NCBI GenBank assembly: GCA_946555345.1 | Contig: CAMNSS010000012.1 | Span: forward strand, 1-64,000 | From: an uncultured Eubacterium sp. | GTDB lineage: Bacteria; Bacillota; Clostridia; Peptostreptococcales; Anaerovoracaceae | DNA length: 64,000 bases | Direction: 5' to 3' | Part shown: in pieces, positions 54,105-62,090 of the stretch | Numbering within the stretch: the first letter of the stretch is position 1 | Layout: the number at the start of each line of letters is the position of its first letter | Translations under genes and position numbers: made by a program | Notes under the pieces: model-generated | Databases searched by the model: none | Seen by the model: only the letters and a program-made list of their open reading frames with translations | What the model was told of the DNA's origin: nothing

Positions 54105-54133
54105 TTGACTGTAATTTAACGAAGTGATATATT
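54105..54133 (+). promoter_or_regulatory. Promoter of gdhA
   Basis: TTGACT (54105-54110) and TATATT (54128-54133) stand 17 bases apart. The start is expected near 54140, giving a leader of about 54 bases before the gdhA ATG. Confidence 0.75.
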
Positions 54134-54193
54134 TAGGGTAATAAGGCATTACCAACTTTGCGAATTTATAATGTAAAAAGAGGAGAAAACAAA

Positions 54194-55561
54194 ATGTCAA
54201 ATTATGTAGAAAGATGTATTGAGCTTTGTAAGCAGAAGAACCCTGGCGAAGTAGAATTTCACCAGACGGTAGAGGAAGTCCTTTCTTCATTGCAGCCTGT
54301 GATCGAAAAGCATCCTGAATATGAAGAAGCTGCCCTGCTCGAAAGGCTGACTGAGCCGGAAAGAGGCGTTACGTTCAGGGTTGTCTGGGTTGACGACGAA
54401 GGCAAGGTACAGGTGAACAAGGGATACAGATACCAGTTCAACAGCGCCATCGGACCTTACAAAGGCGGCCTGCGATTCGCACCGAACGTATATCCTGGAA
54501 TCATCAAGTTCCTCGGATTTGAACAGATCTTCAAGAACAGCTTGACCGGCCTTCCGATCGGCGGCGGCAAGGGTGGTTCCGACTTTGACCCGAACGGTAA
54601 GTCAGATGCGGAAATCATGAGATTCTGCCAGGCGTTCATGACTGAATTGTACAGACACATCGGTCCTAATACTGACGTTCCTGCTGGAGACCTCGGCGTA
54701 GGCGGCAGGGAAATCGGCTACCTCTTCGGACAGTACAAGAGAATCGTTGACAAGTACGAAGGCGTTCTCACCGGTAAAGGAATCCCTTACGGCGGACTTC
54801 TGGGAAGATCCGAAGCAACCGGATTTGGTATCGTATGGTATGCAGAAGAAATGCTGAAGGCAAACGGCGAAGACATGAAGGGCAAGACCGTTGCAATTTC
54901 AGGATTTGGTAATGTAGCATGGGGCGCTGCATGGAAATTACAGCAGCTCGGCGCAAAGTGCGTTACGATCTCAGGTCCTGACGGATACATCTACGACCCG
55001 GAAGGAATCGTTACGGACGAAAAGATCGCTTACCTGCTCGACCTTAGAAACTCCGGAAAGAACATCTGCGCACCTTATGCAGAAAAGTTCCCTGAAGCGA
55101 AGTTCATTGCAGGCAAGAAGCCTTGGGGCGTTTGCCAGGATTACGATGTTAAGGTTGACCTGTTCATTCCTTGCGCAATGCAGAACGATGTACATATGGA
55201 AGACGCTAAGAACATCGTTGACTCCGGCTGCAAGTTCTACTGCGAAGGCGCTAACATGCCGACGACGAACGACGCGCTCGTTTACCTGATGGATAAGATG
55301 GTTGCTGTAGGTCCTTCCAAGGCTGCTAACGCTGGCGGCGTTGCTTGCTCTTGCATCGAAATGGGCCAGAACGCAGGACACACTGTATTCCAGCACGAAG
55401 ACGTTTATGAACAGCTTCACCAGATCATGAGAAACATCTACAACGCTTGTGCAAACGCTGGCGAAACGTACTATGGCAACAAGAACGCACTGGTACAGGG
55501 CGCTAACATTGCCGGATTTGAAAGAGTTGCAGAAGCTATGATGGCACAGGGTTTGGTATAA
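54194..55561 (+). CDS. gdhA: NADP-type glutamate dehydrogenase
   Basis: This 455-residue hexameric enzyme makes glutamate from 2-oxoglutarate and ammonia. Blocks are YKGGLRFAPNVYPGIIKFLGFEQ, LPIGGGKGGSDFDPNGKSD (catalytic lysine), PAGDLGVGGREIGYLFGQY, the Rossmann motif VAISGFGNVAWGAAWKL and CEGANMPTT; the longer blocks are quoted in part. The ATG at 54194 has AGAGGAG 8 bases upstream. Codon use is strongly biased (for example GGC, AAC, AAG, GTT) compared with the neighbours, which suggests high expression. It has its own promoter and terminator and stands alone on the plus strand. Confidence 0.96.
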   Translation: MSNYVERCIELCKQKNPGEVEFHQTVEEVLSSLQPVIEKHPEYEEAALLERLTEPERGVTFRVVWVDDEGKVQVNKGYRYQFNSAIGPYKGGLRFAPNVYPGIIKFLGFEQIFKNSLTGLPIGGGKGGSDFDPNGKSDAEIMRFCQAFMTELYRHIGPNTDVPAGDLGVGGREIGYLFGQYKRIVDKYEGVLTGKGIPYGGLLGRSEATGFGIVWYAEEMLKANGEDMKGKTVAISGFGNVAWGAAWKLQQLGAKCVTISGPDGYIYDPEGIVTDEKIAYLLDLRNSGKNICAPYAEKFPEAKFIAGKKPWGVCQDYDVKVDLFIPCAMQNDVHMEDAKNIVDSGCKFYCEGANMPTTNDALVYLMDKMVAVGPSKAANAGGVACSCIEMGQNAGHTVFQHEDVYEQLHQIMRNIYNACANAGETYYGNKNALVQGANIAGFERVAEAMMAQGLV

Positions 55562-55601
55562 ATCTTAAATCTCACATAGTTTAACAAAATAACATACAAT
55601 G

Positions 55602-55631
55602 AAAAAGCTGGCGCTTATGCGCCAGCTTTTT
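55602..55631. terminator. Perfect bidirectional terminator between gdhA and hsdR
   Basis: AAAAAGCTGGCGC, loop TTAT and GCGCCAGCTTTTT form a perfect 13-bp hairpin with T runs on both strands. It ends gdhA on the plus strand and hsdR (stop at 55656) on the minus strand. Confidence 0.95.
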
Positions 55632-55655
55632 CATATGCGATATGGCATACCCTGG

Positions 55656-58600
55656 CTATCTTCCAAGGTTCACGCCATCTTCTGCGACTTTTAATCCTGT
55701 TTGAATGCCAGTATCGTATTCGGCATCCTCCTTGTTTATATCCCCTGCTTCCATATCTGTATTGTCTGCCCAGAGTTCACATTGTGTCATGACGATTTGA
55801 ACGGCATCGGCCATGCCTTCCGGCGGATATTTGTGCTTTTTCAAAAGCTTCTTGATCAGCATACGCATTTTAGCCCTTGCAGACTCTCGCTTTTGCCAAT
55901 CAATACTTCTGTTTTTACGAAGCGTGTCTGTAAGTTCCTTCGTAATTGCAACCAGTTCATCATTTTCATAAAAATCCTTAATTGCCTGCGGCCTAGTGAG
56001 CGCATCATAAAAGGCCAGTTCATCAACCGTAAGGCCGAGCCGCTCCCCTTCCTTCTGCGCCTGTGTAATTTGCCTTGCTAAATTGATCATTTCCTCAATT
56101 ACTTGTTCATTGGTAAGCATTCCATTCAGGTATGCGTTCAGCGTCCTCTGCATGATCTCGCTGAATTTCTCGGATTTCACCACGTTTGTCCTGCGGTAAA
56201 CCGATACCTGTTCAGAAATCAACTTTTTAAGCAGCTCAACGGCAAGGTTCTTCTCCTTCATATTGGCGACTTCCTGGAGGAATTTCGGGTCAAACAAAGA
56301 AAATTCTTCTTTTATGCCGGAGAACAGATTGATCACGCCGTCGCTTTTGATGCTCTGTTTCAAAAGCTCATTAATCCTCGCGTTTATCTCAGGCAATGAA
56401 ATCTTTTCCCCGTCCCCCGTATTTGCTAATCTGAGTACAAGCACACGGACAGATTCAAAGAATGCAGCCTCGAATCGTTCCGCCTCCAAAGCAAATGAAG
56501 AACACAGCGATAACGCTTGTTTGAGCATAAGCGCCTCTTTCACAAAGGAATCTTTCCCTGCAAGCCCTTCCCTGCCGATTATGAAGTTGACAGCGCCGCT
56601 GATCGTTTTCGCTCTTTCAAGATCTGTGCCATGTTGAAACTTGGAATAATCATAGCCGTGAAATTTATCACGGCAGATAGAAAGCTTCTCCAAGAACTTC
56701 GGATAAGCGGCCTTTGACACATCGGTATCGCCATAGTTTTTCTTGTCGCGGGAAGTATAGTCATTCATCGCCTGCTTTAAGGCGGTGGCAATGCCTACAT
56801 AGTCAACAACAAGCCCTCCTTCTTTGTCATGGAACACGCGGTTGACACGGGCGATCGCCTGCATGAGGTTATGTCCCGACATCGGCTTGTACACATACAT
56901 CGTCGCAAGGGACGGAACATCAAAACCGGTCAGCCACATATCGACGACGATAGCAATTTTCAGGGGGCTTTCATTATCTTTGAATTTCTTCGCAAGCGCA
57001 TCCCTATGGTGTTTATTGCCGATAACCTTCCGCCATTCTTCGGGGTCTTTGTTGCTGGAAGTCATGACGACTGCCACTTTTTCATGCCAAGAAGGACGCA
57101 GCTTTAAAATGTGCTTGTAAATCTTCATCGCAATCGTGCGCGAATATGCCACGATCATAGCTTTTCCAGTCAATAAGTTCTCACGGTTATCCTCGTAATG
57201 GCTAAGAATATCGCAAACCAAAGAATCAATCGTATTATCATTTCCGAGAACGGCTTCCATCTGCCCAAGCGCACGTTTGCTTTTTTCAATAACTTCCCCA
57301 TCTGCATTGGCGGCCATAATATCATATTCGGCGTCGATAAGCTTTAAAGTGGTTTCATCAAAATGAAGCTTGATGACTCGGCTCTCATAATAAACAGGGC
57401 GTGTCGCGCCATCCTCAACAGCCTGTGTCATATCGTAAATGTCGATATAATCGCCAAATACTTCGCGGGTACTGCGGTCTTTAGAAGAAACAGGCGTTCC
57501 CGTAAAACCGATATAGGTAGCGTTTGGCAAGGTGTTGCGGATGATGCGGGCTGTACCGGTCACACGTTTGGCAACATCTTCACCGTCTTCATTCTTGGTG
57601 ATTTTTATTTTCTCGAAAAGCCCATATTGGCCTCTATGCGCTTCATCCGCCATAACGATGATGTTACGGCGTTCGGAGAGCGGCTCGCTGGACTCTGCAA
57701 ACTTCTGCATCGTGGTAAAAATAATGCCGTTTGCCTGTCTGCCAGAAAGCAAGGCTTTCAGGTTTTCACGGCTTTCTGCGTGCATGGGGTCTTGCCTTAA
57801 AAAGTCCTTGCACTTTGCAAACTGCCCGTAGAGCTGGTCGTCAAGATCATTTCTGTCAGTCAGCACAACGATCGTCGGACTATCCAATGATTCCTGCAAT
57901 AAATGCGCATAAAACACCATGGAAAGCGACTTCCCACTTCCTTGCGTATGCCAGAACACGCCGCCTTTCCCATCGGTAACGGCCGCGCGCTTCGTGGATT
58001 CAATCGCTTTTCTCACTGCAAAATACTGATGGTATCCGGCAAGGATTTTGAATGTATCGATTCCTTCATTGGAAAAGCAAATAAAATTTTTGATGATATC
58101 GAGCAGCCGTTCTTTTGGGAACATCCCTTCAAAGAAGGTATCAAACTGGGCGTACTGCGTATTTTCATAATTGCCGTCTTTTGTTTTCCATTCCATAAAG
58201 CGGTCTTCGCTTGATGTGATTGTCCCCGCTTTGGAAATTAGCTGGTCGCTCATGACGCAGATCGCGTTGTAAATAAACATCGACGGAATTTCAATCATGT
58301 AGTTGCGGAGCTGCCTGTATGCTTCGGAGGCATCCGTATCTTCACGCGAAGGAGATTTCAGCTCAACCAAGACAACCGGCAAGCCGTTCAAAAAAAGAAT
58401 GATATCCGGGCGTTTGTTGCTGCTTTCAATAAAGGTCCACTGATTCGCCACGATGAAGGAGTTGTTATCGGGATTTTGGTAGTCAACAAGATAAACGATG
58501 GCAGAGCATTCCTCACCGCCGGAAAAATATCTTACGGGAATGCCGTTTTGCAGATAATCCATGAATACTGCGTTTTTCTGCACAAGCTCCCCGTTTTCAA

Positions 58601-58808
58601 AGTTTTTCAGCTTAAACAATGCGTCCCGGATCGCATCGCCGGGCAGTCCCCTATTTAAGCGGTACAGAGAATCGAGCAAAACTTCCTCGTATAAGGGGCT
58701 GTAAAAATCCCTTTCTATATCGGGACCGTAGGCGTATTCGTAGCCCAATTCGTTTTTGAATAGCTCGATTACAGAGTTTTCGTAGTTGGCTTCGGTGTAT
58801 CCTGGCAT
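55656..58808 (-). CDS. hsdR: Type I restriction enzyme, R subunit
   Basis: This 1050-residue motor and nuclease subunit has a PD-ExK nuclease domain at the front with VVLVELKSPSRE (E-x-K) near residue 150. SF2 helicase motifs follow: HTQGSGKSLSMVFYA near 290, MADEAHRGQYGLF, FTGTPVSSKDRSTREVFGDY, and LMQAIARVNRVFHDKEGGLVVDYVG (motif VI, quoted in part). The C-terminal third is helical and contacts HsdM. An AAAGGAG SD precedes the ATG at 58808. It is separated from hsdS by 1.5 kb carrying a regulator and a broken KilA-N gene. Confidence 0.95.
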   Translation of the reverse strand: MPGYTEANYENSVIELFKNELGYEYAYGPDIERDFYSPLYEEVLLDSLYRLNRGLPGDAIRDALFKLKNFENGELVQKNAVFMDYLQNGIPVRYFSGGEECSAIVYLVDYQNPDNNSFIVANQWTFIESSNKRPDIILFLNGLPVVLVELKSPSREDTDASEAYRQLRNYMIEIPSMFIYNAICVMSDQLISKAGTITSSEDRFMEWKTKDGNYENTQYAQFDTFFEGMFPKERLLDIIKNFICFSNEGIDTFKILAGYHQYFAVRKAIESTKRAAVTDGKGGVFWHTQGSGKSLSMVFYAHLLQESLDSPTIVVLTDRNDLDDQLYGQFAKCKDFLRQDPMHAESRENLKALLSGRQANGIIFTTMQKFAESSEPLSERRNIIVMADEAHRGQYGLFEKIKITKNEDGEDVAKRVTGTARIIRNTLPNATYIGFTGTPVSSKDRSTREVFGDYIDIYDMTQAVEDGATRPVYYESRVIKLHFDETTLKLIDAEYDIMAANADGEVIEKSKRALGQMEAVLGNDNTIDSLVCDILSHYEDNRENLLTGKAMIVAYSRTIAMKIYKHILKLRPSWHEKVAVVMTSSNKDPEEWRKVIGNKHHRDALAKKFKDNESPLKIAIVVDMWLTGFDVPSLATMYVYKPMSGHNLMQAIARVNRVFHDKEGGLVVDYVGIATALKQAMNDYTSRDKKNYGDTDVSKAAYPKFLEKLSICRDKFHGYDYSKFQHGTDLERAKTISGAVNFIIGREGLAGKDSFVKEALMLKQALSLCSSFALEAERFEAAFFESVRVLVLRLANTGDGEKISLPEINARINELLKQSIKSDGVINLFSGIKEEFSLFDPKFLQEVANMKEKNLAVELLKKLISEQVSVYRRTNVVKSEKFSEIMQRTLNAYLNGMLTNEQVIEEMINLARQITQAQKEGERLGLTVDELAFYDALTRPQAIKDFYENDELVAITKELTDTLRKNRSIDWQKRESARAKMRMLIKKLLKKHKYPPEGMADAVQIVMTQCELWADNTDMEAGDINKEDAEYDTGIQTGLKVAEDGVNLGR

Positions 58809-58933
58809 GGTGAAATCTCCTTTTGCGATAAGATTTTACAACGGTATCTTCCTTGTCACTGCTCAATATTGCTTCATCAGACATATCATGCCTTCTTTTT
58901 GTTCTATCATACCATATCTTGATATCTGTGCAA

Positions 58934-58975
58934 AACGATAATTTAGCGGCTTAAAAGTCAATGTCCGAAACATCT
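58934..58975. repeat. Remnant of an hsdS 3' end
   Basis: These 42 bases match 60270-60311, the end of the intact hsdS gene, at 35 of 42 positions. Read on the minus strand the copy ends DVSDIDF-stop, against DVSDIDL-stop in hsdS, and the differences are mostly at third codon positions. The frame is closed by a stop 11 codons upstream, so only the tail remains. The remaining part of the 414-base gap 58809-59222 has no gene besides the promoter of the small HTH gene. Confidence 0.6.
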
Positions 58976-59147
58976 GTTTCCGTTTATGCATTTCAAATGA
59001 ACGCCATACGTACAGTACAAACATCGTATCAAAATATTTATCTTCAAAGGTTTCAGAAGATGCATCCGTTCTATTTTTATCAGCATATTTCGTATGTTTC
59101 CATTATCATCCAAGCATAATACTGTATAAAGCGTTTGACTGTCTTCT

Positions 59148-59206
59148 CTTTACTTTTCTGCAAAGGAATCTTTACTTTTTAGCTTTTTAGGGTATAATAA
59201 GTAAAG
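59148..59206 (+). promoter_or_regulatory. Promoter of the HTH gene with repeated CTTTACTT sites
   Basis: TTTACT (59171-59176) and a perfect TATAAT (59193-59198) are 16 bases apart. CTTTACTTTT occurs at 59148-59157 and 59170-59179 (22 bases apart, two helix turns), and AAGTAAAG, its inverse, at 59199-59206 over the start. The three sites flank the promoter like autoregulatory operators. Confidence 0.6.
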
Positions 59207-59222
59207 AAAGAAGGGGAACACC

Positions 59223-59408
59223 ATGGTTTCATATTCCAATCTGTTGCAAAAACTGAATGAAAAAGGCTTGACGAAAACTGCGTTGGCTAAGGAGCTTGGC
59301 ATTTCCTCGCGTACAATGGCAAAAATTGGGCGGGGAGAGAAAATCGCGGCTCATGTTCTTGAAAAAATGGCTGTTTTTTTTGGTTGTCCCGCAGATGAAC
59401 AGGAATGA
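59223..59408 (+). CDS. Small Xre-type HTH regulator
   Basis: This 61-residue protein is almost only a helix-turn-helix: SNLLQKLNEKGLTKTALAKELGISSRTMAKIGRGEKI, given in full layout by its pieces KTALAKELGISSRTM and AHVLEKMAVFFGCP. Such minimal Cro/CI proteins often control restriction or phage genes, as C-proteins do. An AAGGGGAA SD precedes the ATG. It is convergent with the broken KilA-N gene (7 bases apart) and lies beside hsdR; control of the defence island is inferred. Confidence 0.82.
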   Translation: MVSYSNLLQKLNEKGLTKTALAKELGISSRTMAKIGRGEKIAAHVLEKMAVFFGCPADEQE

Positions 59409-59415
59409 AGATCTA

Positions 59416-60229
59416 TTATTTATTTTCATCTACAAGAAATCGTCTTTCCTCGACCTTCTCTAATATTGACATCTGCTGAATTGCGATGCGATTTAATTTT
59501 TCCATTCTTTCATGCTGTGGCATACCATCGTTGATAAAAACAGAATTTATATTTTCAATATTTGATAGGCAAATTAGCTGATTTATTGTTGCATAGTCAC
59601 GTATATTCCCCTTTTTATCCGAGTTTTTTTCTTTCCACTGTTTCGCTGTCATACCAAACATTGCTACATTTAGCATATCCGCTTCATCGGCATAGATAAA
59701 GGACTTCTGCTTATCTGTAACTTCCGCAGGTATCAAATTTTGTTTTATTGCATCTGTATGAATTCTATAATTAATTTTGGATAACTCTCTTTTAGCGCTC
59801 CAGCCTAACTGTCTCTGTTCTTCCTCCTTTATCCTTTGAAATTCCTTTACAATATATATCTTAAATTCCGGGCTAATCCACATCGCAAATTCAAAGGCTA
59901 TATCCTTATGGGCATAAGTGCCTCCATACCGCCCTGCTTTTGCTTGAATAGACACCGCATTGGTTTTAGCCACAAACTCTTTAACACTTATTTTAAAGCT
60001 TGTTTAATCCTGATTGACTTTTAATTGTGGCGAATTCGCCATAATTAAAATTGGGATTATAAATTTTCTCCCAAATACCTATGTACTCAAGAGTGTTTCG
60101 ATTTCTAAGCCAGTCTGTAATAAAAAAATCTCCGTCCTTTGCTTTCAACATATCTGTAAGGCACAAATAATCTTCGTCATTAATCCGGCTGATATTGATT
60201 TCTGTATTATGAACAACTATTTTCCCCAT
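59416..60229 (-). pseudogene. KilA-N domain protein, frameshifted
   Basis: Two open frames together make one KilA-N domain protein. The first (60229 to 59993) carries the start MGKIVVHNTEINISRI, TDMLKAKDGDFFITDWLRNR and ends GLNKL. The second continues with FKISVKEFVAKTNAVSIQAKAGRYGGTYAHKDIAFEFAMW (quoted in pieces of the domain) and runs to 59416. Removing one base near 60000-60001 would give the expected GLNSFKISVKEF, so a single inserted base breaks the gene. KilA-N proteins are DNA-binding proteins of phages and mobile DNA. Without the repair the second part lacks a good start. Confidence 0.8.
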
Positions 60230-60287
60230 AAAATCCTCCCGTCAATTTAATGTGTTAATTTACTATCACAAACAATAATTTAGCGGC

Positions 60288-61406
60288 TTAGAGGTCGATA
60301 TCGGAGACATCAAGCTCGCCGGACATGAAGCGTGGGAGCAAAAAATCACGAACTTCTTGCAAATGACAAATCTCATCGTAATTATTGCGAATTATAGCAT
60401 CCATAGGAGCAACAATTCTTTCAAACTCCTCGATTGTGTCATCTAATGGGATAAGAACAGGCATATCATTCAGCGAATTACGATTGATAGAGCCGAAAAC
60501 TGTACCCTCACCGTTAAATACATCCAACTGCTTTTTAAGAGAGAACATCGTGTAGAGTACAAAAGACTGATAGTTACTTTTGGAATGAATTGCAGCAAGT
60601 CCTCGTCCAATGCAACAATCTGCATAAGCGACATTTAAGTCACCTACTGGTGCCCGGACGCTCATCAAGGTATCATTTTTACAAGCCATTCGTTTCGGTT
60701 CTGTAGTATATAGGCGAATCGTTGGAAACCGAAAGCCAAATTCAGCACGACCTTGAAAGAAAATGGTTCCTGTCCCATCCTCATTATAACTGCTTCCACG
60801 CGGGGATTGCCCCATTGTAATATCAGCGATATCGCTTAGGATGCCTTTTCTCCAATCAGGGCTAGGATTATCAATAAACATTTGCTGATAAATCGCCTTG
60901 GCTTGTTGCTCTAAATTACTGTTTATTGCTTTATTAAGTGCAATTTTTTCATCAAGTGGTTTTAATATGCTCGCAATTTTCCTCTGTGTGTCAATATCAA
61001 AATCAGGGACTTCATATTGCATGATGGAAACTTTATCACCCCTCGGCATTTTTGTCCCTTTTGAGGTAGCCATCGCATAAGCAAAAAAATCATCGCTTGC
61101 AAGTATATAGTAAAGAAAGTCTCTATCCACATTTATATCAGCTTCAAACACTAAAACATCATTTGAACAGCCGCCATCATACTGAGCTTTCCATATTTTC
61201 TTAAAATATGGCCTTATATTTGAAACAAGGACATCTCCTTTTCTATACTCCTGTGTCAATGCAACGCTTGGCAAAGAGCTTGCTTCTGTGATCCCGCCTT
61301 TATTGGGTAACATATTTTCAGTGGAAATATAGGTATGCGAATTTAATCCACCGACTTCAATTTTACCTTTTCGGAACGAACAAATATCCGACAGCTTGCA
61401 CTTCAT
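60288..61406 (-). CDS. hsdS: Type I restriction-modification specificity subunit
   Basis: This 372-residue protein has two target recognition halves. The first begins MKCKLSDICSFRKGKI and ends with DIDTQRKIASILKPLDEKIALNKAINSNLEQQAKAIYQQMF (conserved helix, in part). The second begins WRKGILSDIADITMGQSPRGSSY and ends with the second conserved helix and GELDVSDIDL. It directs HsdM and HsdR to the target sequence. The ATG at 61406 overlaps the HEPN stop (ATGA), so its translation depends on the toxin-antitoxin pair. Confidence 0.92.
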   Translation of the reverse strand: MKCKLSDICSFRKGKIEVGGLNSHTYISTENMLPNKGGITEASSLPSVALTQEYRKGDVLVSNIRPYFKKIWKAQYDGGCSNDVLVFEADINVDRDFLYYILASDDFFAYAMATSKGTKMPRGDKVSIMQYEVPDFDIDTQRKIASILKPLDEKIALNKAINSNLEQQAKAIYQQMFIDNPSPDWRKGILSDIADITMGQSPRGSSYNEDGTGTIFFQGRAEFGFRFPTIRLYTTEPKRMACKNDTLMSVRAPVGDLNVAYADCCIGRGLAAIHSKSNYQSFVLYTMFSLKKQLDVFNGEGTVFGSINRNSLNDMPVLIPLDDTIEEFERIVAPMDAIIRNNYDEICHLQEVRDFLLPRFMSGELDVSDIDL

Positions 61407-61813
61407 CCCCAATCACCCTCAATTTCATTCAGTTTTTCCCGAAGCAACTTCTCCAGCACAATAAAAGCAGGAGTGAAGCTGTTGCGGATAAGCAGAAGCA
61501 TTTCATCAATCTCGTCCTCATTATAAATATGCACCGAAGTATTGCGCTTTTTCAGCATAGCGAGCCATACGCCTGAATCTTCCACAAAACCAAGCTTATA
61601 ACCAAGCTGCAATATCTCTCTGGGCGAGCCTGTTTCCGCGCCCTTCGCACCATGCTCCCTCAACACTGCCTGCAATGCTTTCCAGGCAAGCTCGAACGTC
61701 AAGTTAAACTGTCCGATAACGCCTGTCCTATAAATATCATTTTCGTTTGCCAGCTCAAAATCTGCACCTTTCAGCACGTTCAAGCAGTTTGAAAAATTGT
61801 CAAGCTTTTTCAT
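61403..61813 (-). CDS. HEPN-type toxin (HI0074-like)
   Basis: This 136-residue helical protein has the pattern of HI0074-type partners of minimal nucleotidyltransferases: FNLTFELAWKALQAVLREHG, SPREILQLGYKLGFVED and WLAMLKKRNTSVHIYNEDEID. R90, H95 and Y97 (RNTSVHIY) make up the RX4HXY motif of active HEPN ribonuclease toxins. In studied HEPN/MNT pairs the antitoxin modifies the tyrosine of this motif with AMP. It overlaps the MNT gene by 14 bases and hsdS by 4 bases. The exact start (61813 or an upstream ATG) is uncertain. Confidence 0.85.
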   Translation of the reverse strand: MKKLDNFSNCLNVLKGADFELANENDIYRTGVIGQFNLTFELAWKALQAVLREHGAKGAETGSPREILQLGYKLGFVEDSGVWLAMLKKRNTSVHIYNEDEIDEMLLLIRNSFTPAFIVLEKLLREKLNEIEGDWG

Positions 61814-62090
61814 ATATCGTGATTCCATCCTTTTCAATTTCTTCTTTCAACTCATCGGAAACACCGTCCCCAAGCTCCGCTATATCAAAGGACAAGAGAG
61901 AGTGAACATTTTCTTTTATATCCCAATAAAAACCATCAAAATCACCACCACGGACGGCAATGTCAATGTCGCTTCTCTCTGTATGTGTGCCTTTTGCACG
62001 AGAGCCGAAAAGCACGACATTGTCAATATTATGTTTATGGGCAAATGTTGTAATATCTTTCAAAACTCTGTCCGGAATATTATATTTCAT
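61800..62090 (-). CDS. MNT-type nucleotidyltransferase antitoxin
   Basis: This 96-residue minimal nucleotidyltransferase has VVLFGSRAKGTHTERSDIDIAV, which is a perfect GSX10DXD motif (G29-S30, D41, D43), and a third acidic residue in SFDIAELGD. It should AMPylate and so silence the HEPN toxin encoded downstream. The ATG at 62090 overlaps the 3' end of hsdM by 11 bases and has GGAGG 9 bases upstream within hsdM. Confidence 0.88.
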   Translation of the reverse strand: MKYNIPDRVLKDITTFAHKHNIDNVVLFGSRAKGTHTERSDIDIAVRGGDFDGFYWDIKENVHSLLSFDIAELGDGVSDELKEEIEKDGITIYEKA

